DNA of 64,000 nucleotides from Bacillota bacterium (GTDB taxonomy: Bacteria; Bacillota; Clostridia; TANB77; CAG-465). The translations under genes were made by a program, and so were the position numbers. The stretch is taken from positions 62,001 to 126,000 of the forward strand of contig JAEYPQ010000007.1 in NCBI GenBank assembly GCA_023410645.1. The letters run 5' to 3'. The notes beneath the pieces were generated by a model. That model ran no database searches. It was given only the letters and a program-made list of their open reading frames with translations, and was not told the DNA's origin. Position 1 is the first letter of the stretch. Every line of letters starts with the position of its first letter. Below are positions 54,862-63,961 of this stretch, one piece after another.

Positions 54862-55944
54862 TTAACATATCTTCATGTAATTTATTCTTTCAGGATATTT
54901 TATCCAATACTTGAAGATAACTCTTAAAAGTAATAATAAAATTAAATTAGCAACAAATATAGCACCATCAATTTTATTTTTATAATCATTTTCTAAAAAT
55001 GGTTCTGGAATTTTTAATTTTGTGTATTTTAAAAACTTATCATAATCTTCTATTATCTTTTTATCATTACCATGTACGACACAAGATCTTATATTATATG
55101 AAAAATTTAACATTTTTTTTAATCTTTCATTGGAAGAAAATGATTTATTCTTTAGCATTTCTCTAAAAATAATTCCTCCTTTTAAAACTAATGACTTTGA
55201 ATTATCATCTTCCTTCTCATTTAAAATTCTTTCTATTAATGAAGTATAATTAATAAGTTCATTTCTATTAGAAATATTTTTTTGATATAAAATATTTAGT
55301 GAATATATAAAATCTTTTAAGTCATTTTTAGATATTAGAGTTGCAAATTTTTTTATATCTTTAAGAAAAGAATATGATACTTCACATTCTCTTTGATGTT
55401 CTACTATTAAATAAAATATTATATCTTTTATAAAATCCTCTTTATTAACATCTGAAAATATGCTTTTATTTAAAATGTATTCATAATTTATACCCTTAAT
55501 AAAATCTGCTTTTTCACAATTTTTTATTAATTGTTCTAAATTTAATAATTGAGATATAAACATAATATACTGATCTTTATATATATATTCCGATAATATG
55601 GATTCATCAAATTCTATTCTCAAAATTGAATTTAGTTTTTTTATAAAATCATTTCGAGAAACAAATTTATAATTATTTTCCTTTAAAAAGAAATAACTTC
55701 CCATTATTTGTAACTCTTCATTGTTCATCTTGGACAGCAATTGAACATCTTCTAGGCTTTCAAATTTGTAGTCATATAGTTTTTTATTTTTTTCCATTTT
55801 TTCAGTATTAAAAAAATCAAGTTCATCAATTTTATTAATTATATTTTTCTTTTCTTTTCTTGAAATCTTTTTGAATTTAAGCCCTAATTCATTTATACAT
55901 ATATTCCTATATAAAGGTTTATCTATAACTATATCTAACAACAT
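54862..55944 (-). CDS. HEPN-domain protein (ApeA-like), embedded in the conjugation operon
   Basis: 360 aa. The C-terminal ~130 residues fit an ApeA-type HEPN: helix SLIERILNEKEDD, then NERLKKMLNFSYNIRSCVVHG with R286-x4-H291, the catalytic RNase signature. The N-terminal ~220 residues are helical and unassigned; they may sense phage components. HEPN RNases of this type cause abortive infection. It lies between VirB3-like and VirB6-like genes and has no known conjugation role, so it is probably inserted cargo. AAGAGGAATGTT precedes the start. Confidence 0.75.
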   Translation of the reverse strand: MLLDIVIDKPLYRNICINELGLKFKKISRKEKKNIINKIDELDFFNTEKMEKNKKLYDYKFESLEDVQLLSKMNNEELQIMGSYFFLKENNYKFVSRNDFIKKLNSILRIEFDESILSEYIYKDQYIMFISQLLNLEQLIKNCEKADFIKGINYEYILNKSIFSDVNKEDFIKDIIFYLIVEHQRECEVSYSFLKDIKKFATLISKNDLKDFIYSLNILYQKNISNRNELINYTSLIERILNEKEDDNSKSLVLKGGIIFREMLKNKSFSSNERLKKMLNFSYNIRSCVVHGNDKKIIEDYDKFLKYTKLKIPEPFLENDYKNKIDGAIFVANLILLLLLRVIFKYWIKYPERINYMKIC

Positions 55945-56023
55945 AACATTCCTCTTCTTTTAATAAATATTTTTTATAAACTATATCATATAAATAAGTT
56001 ATTAATTGTCGAAAATTGTAAAA

Positions 56024-56236
56024 TTACACAAAATACTGCCATATTACATCCTTTATAACAAAAATCAACTCTGCAACTATTCCAAAAATAATAACACTAA
56101 CTATTCTTTTTTTATAAACTCCAACCTCATCTTCTGAATACATCATTTTTATAAAGCAATATATAACTCTTAAGATTACTCCAGCTGGTATTATGCCTAC
56201 TCTTAATACTTTTATTAAAACATCAATTGTATCCAA
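56024..56236 (-). CDS. Small two-TM conjugation protein
   Basis: 70 aa with TMs at about 12-30 and 45-65. Starts with TTG 56236 behind AGGTGG, 1 base after the VirB6-like gene. Small proteins of this type are usual in Gram-positive conjugation operons. Precise role unknown. Confidence 0.65.
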   Translation of the reverse strand: MDTIDVLIKVLRVGIIPAGVILRVIYCFIKMMYSEDEVGVYKKRIVSVIIFGIVAELIFVIKDVIWQYFV

Positions 56237-56237
56237 G

Positions 56238-57098
56238 TTAGGCCACCTTCTTTTCTACTACTTTAGCTAGCTGTTTCTTTAATTCTATAGATTTACTTGT
56301 TGTATGTATCATATTGCTTATTCCACTACTACCATTACCTGAAAGAAGCATAAATTCAGATAAAAATTTAGGTGTTCTAAGTGCTACTAAAAGTACTGCT
56401 GTTGCGTTTATCATTTGTCCTGATACAATTAGAAGTATTACTATTTTAGCAAGTGCTATTTGTACTATTACTGTAACTATACTCTGAAAGAATTTCTTTA
56501 CATATGGAGCAAATACTCCTTTATCTGAATCTACTAATCCAACACATGCAAGTGGAAATCCTAGTTTTAATATAAACATTTCTATACCTCTCATTATAAA
56601 TTGAATATATAATAAAAATAACATTATAAGTACTATAATTCCAAATATAGCAGAAAAAATACTTACTACTGAAACTTGTGCTAAGTTAGTAGTAAGTCCT
56701 ACTTGCTCACTCACATTTAATTTTGTGAGTATTTTATTTGTAAAATCTTTAGCCACTGTTATCATCCACTCGTATAATAATGGAAATGATATTGCAATTA
56801 TTAAAGATCTAACAAAGTATGTTATAAAAGTAAATGGTGGTGTATCAGTATCTCCTTCAACCCATAATATATATACATCAAAGCCCTTCTTTAAAAACTT
56901 GAGTATTATTAATGATATTGAAAATGATAATATAATTGCTTTAAGCCCATCAAAGTTCAATATTTGTTCTCCAGCTATATTAGTTAAATTCTCTTCTGCA
57001 TTAAAACATACGTCTAGTAAATTATTAAATACATAATTTATACCGTTATCTGCACTACTTATTATTGAAACTATAAAATTAGTTAGTAACTTATCCAC
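56238..57098 (-). CDS. VirB6/TrbL-like polytopic conjugation protein
   Basis: 286 aa with about six TMs. The arrangement (long loop with DGLKAI, FITYFVRSLIIAISFPLLYE, IQFIMRGIEMFILKLGFPLACVG given by position near 170-190) is typical of VirB6-like channel proteins in Firmicutes elements. Starts with GTG behind AGGTGGTGATAGT. Follows the VirB2-like gene by 11 bases. Confidence 0.85.
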   Translation of the reverse strand: MDKLLTNFIVSIISSADNGINYVFNNLLDVCFNAEENLTNIAGEQILNFDGLKAIILSFSISLIILKFLKKGFDVYILWVEGDTDTPPFTFITYFVRSLIIAISFPLLYEWMITVAKDFTNKILTKLNVSEQVGLTTNLAQVSVVSIFSAIFGIIVLIMLFLLYIQFIMRGIEMFILKLGFPLACVGLVDSDKGVFAPYVKKFFQSIVTVIVQIALAKIVILLIVSGQMINATAVLLVALRTPKFLSEFMLLSGNGSSGISNMIHTTSKSIELKKQLAKVVEKKVA

Positions 57099-57109
57099 AC
57101 TATCACCAC

Positions 57110-57433
57110 CTATTTATAGTAATTCATTAATACATTTATAAGTCCTGAAATAACTACTACGCCTATGCAACATATAATTGCTATTTTTATTCTACTATCC
57201 CACCTTTTTGCATCCATTTCATCGCTAGCCGACTTTCTAAGCAAATAATATCCTACTAAAAGTATTGTTAATGTGGGTGCTATTATAAGTAACCAATTAG
57301 TTAAATCATTTATTAAGTTTTGTGTTCCAGTTACAAGTTTTGTACTTTCTATTCCAGCCCCAAAACAATAGTTTATATAACTTGACATTACTGTAAGTAG
57401 AGCCACTACTTTTATTTCTTTTCTTTTTAACAT
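57110..57433 (-). CDS. VirB2-like small membrane protein
   Basis: 107 aa: signal-like N-terminus (VVALLTVMSSYINYCFGAG), then two TMs (about 42-66 and 84-103) separated by a short charged loop (RKSASDEMDAKRWDSRIK). Matches the TrbC/VirB2 pilin topology. A second frame beginning 3-4 bases upstream has the same ribosome binding site but gives no membrane protein, so I prefer this one. Confidence 0.8.
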   Translation of the reverse strand: MLKRKEIKVVALLTVMSSYINYCFGAGIESTKLVTGTQNLINDLTNWLLIIAPTLTILLVGYYLLRKSASDEMDAKRWDSRIKIAIICCIGVVVISGLINVLMNYYK

Positions 57434-57447
57434 GCATAAAACCTCCT

Positions 57448-59292
57448 CTATTTATACTCTTTCCATATTCCCCATAATTGCATCTTTTCACTTTCATTTT
57501 TTCTTCTTTTATTTTTTCTTTCTTCCCTCACTTTCCTATTAAAATCAATATCACCCAGTCCAAATAATTTATTAAAATGCCACTTTGATAAATCAGGTAT
57601 TTTCTTTATAGCAGGATAATTGCCAGCATTTATTATTAGGACATAAGGTCTTTCTATTCTTAAAATTTCATCTTCTGTAAGTAACGCTCTACTAATTAGA
57701 TTCATTGATTTACTACTAGACCCATTATCATTTTTCCCATAAGAATTAGATTTTGAATAACTTGATGTCGTATAATTTCCTAACTTTCTCATTATTTTAT
57801 TAGCAGTATCTATATTTGCTGTTTTTAAATAAATCCAAGTTTGACAGTTATCTAATATATTACTTGCTATCTCTTTTGAATACTTACTTTCAAGCTGTGA
57901 AAATGACTGTAAAAATATATTAAATCTTATTTTTCTACCACCTCCTACTGTAAGCATATTTGCAAACCCTGGTATAGTCGTAAAGTTGCCAAATTCATCA
58001 AGTATAAAATTGACTCTATTTTCTAACTCACCCCCTCTCATATCAGCAGCTTCAACTAAACTTACATATTGTTGATTTACAAATAAACTCGCTAAACTAT
58101 AATAAGTTATTCTTTCATCAGGTAAAATTATATATATTGCTCTTTTTATTTTTCCTGTATCTTTAATATTAAAATCACTTCTACAAGTCATATTGTTAAT
58201 TGATTCACTTGTAAAAAGCTTTAATGTAGTCAAAGCAGATGTAAAAAAACTGCCCCTTGTTTTTTCAGGAGCAATTCTTGCTATATTAAATATTTTCTTA
58301 GCTGGATGATCATCATCTAAATCTTCTATATATCTATTTATTGGCATATCACCATAATCACTTAAGCACATTTCAGATATAAAACTATAGACATTAGTTA
58401 AATTTTGAACTTCTGGTCTATCTTTATTTTCATATATAACTGTGATTATACTACCAGCTATAATTGACATTTCACCATCTCTCCAAATCTTTTCCATTTT
58501 AGAATCTTCACTTCCAACTAAACTTGTAGTTATATCCCATGCATATTCTTCGGCTTTTCTATAATCATTATTATTTACTGCATCAATAACTGGTTGTAAA
58601 AAATTATATTTATTACTTTTAAGTGGCTCTTTAAAATCTATTACTACTATTTCATATCCTATACTTTCTAAAAACTCAGATGTAAATTCAAATATTTCAC
58701 CTTTTGGATCTGATATAATCATAGACTCACCAGCAAATCCCAAATTCCCTATTGTTTGTAATACTATTGTCCTTGTTTTACCACTTCTGGTAGCTCCTAC
58801 TGTTATTGAATGGGTGTTTTCATTTATATAGTATATATACTCTTTATCTTTCTTTTTTTCATAGCCTACAACTAATCCCCCACTATTAAATATATTGCTA
58901 CCTATCTCTTTGTTTGTATCTAATATATTTTTACTAAAAGTGTTTTCGAATTCTTTACTTGTTAACCATCTAGAAGTGCCATGTTGACCTTGTCCCACCT
59001 TTTTAGGAGTTGATATATTATTAGTTATCCTTACATTTTCACTTTCAAATTCATTGTCTTTTTTTAATGTAGAAAATAATAATATAAATACTATTATAAG
59101 AAGTTGTATCATAAAAAACAGCTTAATTAAATTACTGTTATTTCCTATATTTATCAATATTTGATTTAGTGAAATTGACTCTATATTAAAAGCTTTATTA
59201 GTTAAATAACTATCTACCACAAAACTAAAAAATATACTTATTGGTATTGATACTATAATAAGTGGTAAAATAATCAATACTTTATTTCTCAT
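57448..59292 (-). CDS. VirD4-type coupling protein
   Basis: 614 aa. Two N-terminal TMs, then the ATPase domain with Walker A VGATRSGKTRTIVLQ, Walker B NFILDEFGNFTTIPG and the TraG-family block ASNILDNCQTWIYLKT. It brings the relaxase-DNA complex to the channel. I start at ATG 59292 behind GGAGATGTGAT. Its N-terminus begins beside the DUF3846 stop codon. Confidence 0.95.
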   Translation of the reverse strand: MRNKVLIILPLIIVSIPISIFFSFVVDSYLTNKAFNIESISLNQILINIGNNSNLIKLFFMIQLLIIVFILLFSTLKKDNEFESENVRITNNISTPKKVGQGQHGTSRWLTSKEFENTFSKNILDTNKEIGSNIFNSGGLVVGYEKKKDKEYIYYINENTHSITVGATRSGKTRTIVLQTIGNLGFAGESMIISDPKGEIFEFTSEFLESIGYEIVVIDFKEPLKSNKYNFLQPVIDAVNNNDYRKAEEYAWDITTSLVGSEDSKMEKIWRDGEMSIIAGSIITVIYENKDRPEVQNLTNVYSFISEMCLSDYGDMPINRYIEDLDDDHPAKKIFNIARIAPEKTRGSFFTSALTTLKLFTSESINNMTCRSDFNIKDTGKIKRAIYIILPDERITYYSLASLFVNQQYVSLVEAADMRGGELENRVNFILDEFGNFTTIPGFANMLTVGGGRKIRFNIFLQSFSQLESKYSKEIASNILDNCQTWIYLKTANIDTANKIMRKLGNYTTSSYSKSNSYGKNDNGSSSKSMNLISRALLTEDEILRIERPYVLIINAGNYPAIKKIPDLSKWHFNKLFGLGDIDFNRKVREERKNKRRKNESEKMQLWGIWKEYK

Positions 59293-59293
59293 A

Positions 59294-59626
59294 TCACATC
59301 TCCATTTCATCTTCCAAATTAATTGAAAACTCTTTTTTAAATTTTTCTATTTGTTCATCAGTTAAACTTTTAAAGTCTCCGTTTTTTTCATCATCTCCGA
59401 CAATAAAAAAAGAACCTACAATGTAATCTTTACCCAGATTTACATTTGGCTCTAAATTGTTTAATTTTCCTTCTTCATTACATACAATTATAGCATCCTT
59501 ATATGGTACTGTTTCTATGTACCCTCCTACTATATCTTTCATTGCTTTTAATTGCTTTCGTATTTTCTTTATTTCTGGCTCTTTGCCAGGATCTTTTACT
59601 AAAATTTTTATATAATGTTCTTCCAT
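59294..59626 (-). CDS. DUF3846 protein
   Basis: 110 aa. IKILVKDPGKEPEIKKI, VGGYIETVPYKD and CNEEGKLNNLEPN are the family's conserved stretches. Typical of Gram-positive conjugative elements and phages; function unknown. ATG 59626 follows AGAGGAAT. Confidence 0.88.
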   Translation of the reverse strand: MEEHYIKILVKDPGKEPEIKKIRKQLKAMKDIVGGYIETVPYKDAIIVCNEEGKLNNLEPNVNLGKDYIVGSFFIVGDDEKNGDFKSLTDEQIEKFKKEFSINLEDEMEM

Positions 59627-59683
59627 AAATATTCCTCTCATAAAAAAAGATATTAGTTTTTTACTCTAATATCTAAATTATAA

Positions 59684-59896
59684 TTATTTAAAAATATTAA
59701 TTATATTGTCTTTAAATAATATTATTACAGGTAATATTGCTATTGCTATTATTCCAATAATCCACCAAATAAAATTTGATGTTAAGTTTACAAATACTGA
59801 TTTCCAAAAATCATTTTTTTCTTTTAGACTTTCACTTGAATTATTAATAAAATTACTATTTTTTATTTTATTATTATTTCCTATTTTTATACCCAT
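59684..59896 (-). CDS. Small membrane protein with beta-repeat motif (AbiTii partner)
   Basis: 70 aa. The N-terminus IKIGNNNKIKNSNFINN has the alternating N/I pattern of short beta-helix or amyloid-type motifs. A linker (SSESLKEKNDFWKS) and one TM (about 41-62) follow. The AbiTii protein 12 bases upstream ends with VKIGNDNKIEKSNF, nearly the same motif. Shared motifs suggest that the two stack on each other, with this one as a membrane effector. AAAAAGGGGATAAA precedes the start. Confidence 0.65.
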   Translation of the reverse strand: MGIKIGNNNKIKNSNFINNSSESLKEKNDFWKSVFVNLTSNFIWWIIGIIAIAILPVIILFKDNIINIFK

Positions 59897-59908
59897 TTTA
59901 TCCCCTTT

Positions 59909-60559
59909 TTAAGATTCAAAATTAGATTTTTCTATTTTATTATCATTTCCTATTTTAACCGAATTATCTTGATAAATTATATAATAAATTGTGTCTTTTA
60001 CTTTTCCTATATCTCCATCTAATTTAGATATATCTAAATCATCTAGGCATCCAAACTTTTTATCTAATTCTATAAATATTTTTATTAATTTTGTTCTTAC
60101 TTCACCAAGTATTTTTTGGAAAACACTTTTAGCAAATACTAGCCTAATATTAATACATTGTATTCCTGTATTTTTTTCAACTATACCTGCTAGATAAGTT
60201 AAATCAATAGAAACACTTCCGTCTTCAGCATCTGAAAACGTTTGAAGTGATTGAATTCCATCTGAAAAATCATTTATTGATATTTTATCTATAGTTTTTT
60301 TATCAAAAATAGCTATTGATAAAGGTTTGTTAGTAATTTGAAATCTACCATTTATACCGGAATACAGTAAGTTAAAAGATCTGATAGTTCTATAACAAGG
60401 AATCTTACTATCTTTTAAATAACCATTTAATTCATTTTCTGCCCATTTAGCTAATTCCTCATCTTCTATATCATTAGCAATTATTAGTAATCTACTTAAG
60501 GCTATTTCTAAACTTATTTGATTATTCACTAATTCCTTTAAAATTTTACTTTTTGCCAC
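59909..60559 (-). CDS. AbiTii-domain protein
   Basis: 216 aa. The N-terminal half fits AbiTii: AKSKILKELVNNQISLEIAL, then RLLIIANDIEDEELAKWAENE and LNGYL..IPCYRTI. AbiT proteins cause abortive infection in lactococci. The end, after a long helical domain, is the beta-type motif VKIGNDNKIEKSNFES. Start GTG 60559 lies 8 bases after GGAAG. It is located between relaxase and coupling-protein genes of the ICE, with its small TM partner downstream. Confidence 0.8.
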   Translation of the reverse strand: MAKSKILKELVNNQISLEIALSRLLIIANDIEDEELAKWAENELNGYLKDSKIPCYRTIRSFNLLYSGINGRFQITNKPLSIAIFDKKTIDKISINDFSDGIQSLQTFSDAEDGSVSIDLTYLAGIVEKNTGIQCINIRLVFAKSVFQKILGEVRTKLIKIFIELDKKFGCLDDLDISKLDGDIGKVKDTIYYIIYQDNSVKIGNDNKIEKSNFES

Positions 60560-60628
60560 TATTAACACTTCCTAACTAATACATTTATTATATCATTTAA
60601 TTATTTTTTGTCAATTTATATACTATAC

Positions 60629-61756
60629 TTACCACTCAATATTACTAGAATTTTTTTTATTTATTGTATAGTCCATTTGAGCCTGCTTTGACATATCAAT
60701 ATTGTTTCTTCTATATAATTGTTTTTTTGAATTATTACTTTCATTTAATACACTTATCATTCTATATATTTCTTGTAGAAGATTATTTATAAATATTTTT
60801 TCATTTAACTTATTGTATTTCATATCTTTTACTGAATTTAAAAATTGATTACCTATTATCTTTTTCAATTCTTGTTCTGCCTTTGACTGCATTTCTATTT
60901 TATTATTATTACCATATAAATTTCCTATATTTGCAGCATTTTCAATATATTAACTATATTCTTCTTTTAAATCCGTATTTTTATCAATAACAAATTCCAT
61001 AAACTCATCTATATCTTTTTTTATATTTTCACTCATATAGGCATATTTTAAGCTACCTGTTTTAGGTAGCTCCTCTAATATTTTATATAATTTATTCCTT
61101 ATTTCTTTTAATTCTTGATTATCAATATTTAAATATCCAAGTTTACCTTTACATACACTTTCATTAAATGCTTTTAATTCAAGTGCAATAGTTCTATCTC
61201 TTAGTTTATTCTTTGTTTCATTTTTAATTTCATAATACTTTGATAACTCATTTTCAAATATATGCTTCGTAAGTATCTCCCTTATCGTATTTTGTTGATA
61301 CAAAGATATATAATATCTATTTATTTGTTGTTCTTTATCCCACATCATATAATGCAAATGTGGATTACCTTTTTTTAAGTGTACGACAGCAATCCACTCA
61401 GCATTAGGCATATCTATATTTACTACGCCTGCAATATCATATACTTTTTCTTTCATTAATGACTCCCACTCACTTACTTTATCATATCCAAGTTCTAATG
61501 CATCCTCTTCTTTTAATGAAATAATACCTCTATAAATGTTAGTTTTATTATTTGATTTATCCGCTATATGTCTACCTATATCTTTTAAATCTAAATCTGT
61601 TAAATCACTATTACCTATTCTACCAAATACAGTTTTGTTATCATAAAGTAATGCATTACTCCTTCTTGAAATATAATATAAATGTCCTATATTACCCCTT
61701 GTTGAATCTAGCTTGCTTGGATTATAACATCTAAGTTTTGATATAACTTTACTCAA
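60629..61756 (-). pseudogene. MobP-type relaxase, interrupted by an in-frame stop
   Basis: The first part (61756-60950) contains RGIISLKEEDALELGYDK, IAGVVNIDMPNAEWIAVVHL and the metal-binding HLHYMMWDKEQ. A TAA follows LKEEYS, then the same frame continues without another stop: YIENAANIGNLYGNNNKIE (19 codons) to the ATG at 60892 and QSKAEQELKKIIG, ending KNSSNIEW at 60629. The total would be about 375 aa, normal for the family. Start is TTG 61756 after AAGGTGA. A nonsense mutation or read-through is likely; catalytic residues lie before the stop. Confidence 0.85.
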
Positions 61757-62132
61757 ATTTATCACCTTTTTTCTTTAAATATTCTATCGCATTTCTGTAT
61801 GCAATCTCTCTTACTTCTTTTTTATCAATTCTCTTTATATTAGAAAGTAATTCGCCTGTATTATAATTAGCACTTTCCGATGAAAGTATTGATTTTATTA
61901 CTAGTTTAATTATTCTATCCATATAAATATCCATACTCTCTTTTATTTGAGTATGGATTAATTTTTTTAATGGATCTCGTATTTTATTTGAATCTATTTC
62001 TTCTAGCAAATTTTGTATTGCTCTTCTTATAAAAACAGACATATACAGTTTATTTGTTTCTGTATACGTCTTTACTTCATTATATGTTTTATCATCTAAC
62101 CATATGGTTATTTTATTAGAATTTTTTCGCAT
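61749..62132 (-). CDS. MobC-like accessory protein
   Basis: 127 aa. An N-terminal ribbon-helix-helix (KITIWLDDKTYNEVKTYTET, YMSVFIRRAIQNLLEEI) fits oriT-binding accessory factors. The C-terminal half is helical. It overlaps the relaxase by 8 bases, the usual order. ATG 62132 follows AGAGGTGAAA. It should bind the inverted repeats at 62799-62899. Confidence 0.75.
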   Translation of the reverse strand: MRKNSNKITIWLDDKTYNEVKTYTETNKLYMSVFIRRAIQNLLEEIDSNKIRDPLKKLIHTQIKESMDIYMDRIIKLVIKSILSSESANYNTGELLSNIKRIDKKEVREIAYRNAIEYLKKKGDKFE

Positions 62133-62187
62133 TTTCACCTCTATAAAATTATTATATTCTTATATAAATTTTATTTTTTAATATACT

Positions 62188-62763
62188 CTAGCTATTCCAA
62201 CCAAACTTATGAGTCAAATAATTTATTACCAAACCAATAAATAATGTAAGTATTACAGATGTAAATATTAAGCCTATAGTTTTCTTTATAATGTTATTTC
62301 TATTTATTTCTTTTTTTCTATTATTTTCAATTAATAATTTATTAATAAATTCTTGTAACTCTATTTTTTTGTTTTGTTTTATATTATCAATATTACCTTC
62401 AAAACTGACATTTAGAAATGAAGATGTTTTTTTTATATCATTTATAGTTTCATTACATATATAGTCTATAACATTTAGATACTCTATTTTTTTATTTTTT
62501 AAATATTTTTCATTATACAATTTTTTTAATGTTTCTTGTGTTTCTTTAAAAATATTTTTATAATCACCAAAATTTTCATCTACTGTTTTTTCTAAAAAAC
62601 TAATTTTTATTTGAATAGATGACCCTGAATTACTTAAGCCTTTTGTTGATAATTCCTCATTTAAATTTCTTAAACCTATCTTCAAATCTATATTGAGTTT
62701 TTTTGCTGTATTTTGTATTTCTTTTTCAGTATAATCTATGAAATCTTTATTAGAGCTAAACAT
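62188..62763 (-). CDS. Hypothetical protein with C-terminal TM
   Basis: 191 aa. Mostly helical and lysine-rich, coiled-coil-like (DYKNIFKETQETLKKLYNEK), ending with one TM at about 162-185 (IGLIFTSVILTLFIGLVINY). No family recognised. It is the first gene of the operon after the oriT-like region. It could be either a conjugation protein or a further defence gene. Confidence 0.55.
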   Translation of the reverse strand: MFSSNKDFIDYTEKEIQNTAKKLNIDLKIGLRNLNEELSTKGLSNSGSSIQIKISFLEKTVDENFGDYKNIFKETQETLKKLYNEKYLKNKKIEYLNVIDYICNETINDIKKTSSFLNVSFEGNIDNIKQNKKIELQEFINKLLIENNRKKEINRNNIIKKTIGLIFTSVILTLFIGLVINYLTHKFGWNS

Positions 62764-62798
62764 AACTACATACCTACCCTTTACTAGTTCAATTATAC

Positions 62799-62899
62799 TA
62801 TAATGTTGTATTTTTGTAAATACAACATTATATAAAACCTCGTAGAGCAGGAATAGATGTAGTACACATCTTACGACAGCTTAGTGGCAAAGCCACTAA
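62799..62899. other. oriT-like region of element 3
   Basis: Perfect 15-base arms at 62799-62813 and 62818-62832, then a less AT-rich stretch, ATCTTACGA at 62868, GGCAAAG at 62886 and the hairpin TTAGTGGCAAAGCCACTAA (62881-62899). It lies just upstream of the operon with MobC and relaxase. The ATCTTACGA...GGCAAAG pair also occurs beside the oriT of element 2. Confidence 0.6.
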
Positions 62900-62917
62900 C
62901 ATATACTCCTACAAAAA

Positions 62918-62955
62918 ATAGTATACACCCAAATGGGTGTATACTATTTTATTGA
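62918..62955. terminator. Bidirectional terminator
   Basis: Perfect inverted repeat ATAGTATACACCC/GGGTGTATACTAT with T run on the right and A run on the left, downstream of the 62993 gene. Confidence 0.85.
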
Positions 62956-62992
62956 ATTCTAACATACAATTAAGCTTTTTTAATATTACTAA

Positions 62993-63961
62993 TTATAATT
63001 CTAATCTACTAAATATTTTTATACATAAAAATGTAAGATATGGAGAGGGAATTTTCTTTTGACCAAAATCCCATCCCTTAAATTTTTGAAATACTGCTTC
63101 AGGAATAAACATTCCATTTTCATCCTGCTTGTTCTGTATAATAGCTAGCATTTCTAAAAAGCTTTTATCTTTCTTTATATTGTCAAATCTACTTAAAACA
63201 TCAACAATATTAACAATATCATACCACATAGCAGGTGCTTTAAGTTTTCTAAAATCCGTTCCCATATAAAACATATATGGATGACTTTGCAAACTGTTCT
63301 CCCATAATTTAAGTAACACGTTAGCCGTTGAAATTGCTAAATCACTTTTTTGATACTCTGGAATCTCTGAAAATAATTTAAGCATAACTAGTGTTGCATA
63401 TGGGCAACAATCATCTTTTCTTCCTGGTCCTCTAAATTTTCCAAGTTCACTTGAAACGGTACATGGAAAACCTTGATTTTGAAAAATCGAAGCTAAATAG
63501 TCAACACCTTGTTTCAAATGTTTATTATAATCAACCCCAGACTTTAATAAAGCCAAAAGTAACAAAGGTGCATCACATAAACACCATCCAAAAGTATCCT
63601 CTCCACTTCCACCAAAATGTTTAGGAACATTGATCAAAGATTGATATACACCATTTTCATCTTTATGTTTCATAATTTCATTAATTGCACTACTAATTTC
63701 AGGTACAGTTATATCAAAACCAATATCCAGCAAAAACAACAACTTGTGAATTGGTAAATCAGGGTTTTTATGATTACTTACCAATACACTATGAAAATTC
63801 GTAATATCTTTAAGATATGTTTTTATTTTTTCGTCTTGTAAAGCTTTCTCTTTTAAAAATATATTATCTTCTTTGTTCTCATTTAAAAAATTAATTTTTA
63901 TAGCGTATTGTAACCACACCTCACCATTAGAAAGTAAATAATCAATACTATAATTACGCAT
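62993..63961 (-). CDS. Alpha/alpha-toroid protein (prenyltransferase/terpene cyclase-like fold)
   Basis: 322 aa soluble protein with repeated helical units and spaced motifs such as GGSGEDTFGWCLCDAPLLLL, QNQGFPCTVSSELGKFRGPG, KDDCCPYATLVMLKLF and QNKQDENGMFIPE. This pattern resembles squalene-cyclase/prenyltransferase-type (α/α)6 barrels, but no catalytic motif is certain. ATG 63961 follows AAAGGAGGATATATT, so the gene is complete in the window. It lies at the outer side of the ICE oriT and may be cargo or host DNA. Confidence 0.6.
   Translation of the reverse strand: MRNYSIDYLLSNGEVWLQYAIKINFLNENKEDNIFLKEKALQDEKIKTYLKDITNFHSVLVSNHKNPDLPIHKLLFLLDIGFDITVPEISSAINEIMKHKDENGVYQSLINVPKHFGGSGEDTFGWCLCDAPLLLLALLKSGVDYNKHLKQGVDYLASIFQNQGFPCTVSSELGKFRGPGRKDDCCPYATLVMLKLFSEIPEYQKSDLAISTANVLLKLWENSLQSHPYMFYMGTDFRKLKAPAMWYDIVNIVDVLSRFDNIKKDKSFLEMLAIIQNKQDENGMFIPEAVFQKFKGWDFGQKKIPSPYLTFLCIKIFSRLEL

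Noticed and set aside
57306..57497. 63-codon frame overlapping the VirB2-like gene
   Set aside because: Basic low-complexity peptide in another frame; the VirB2-like frame has signal peptide and TM segments.
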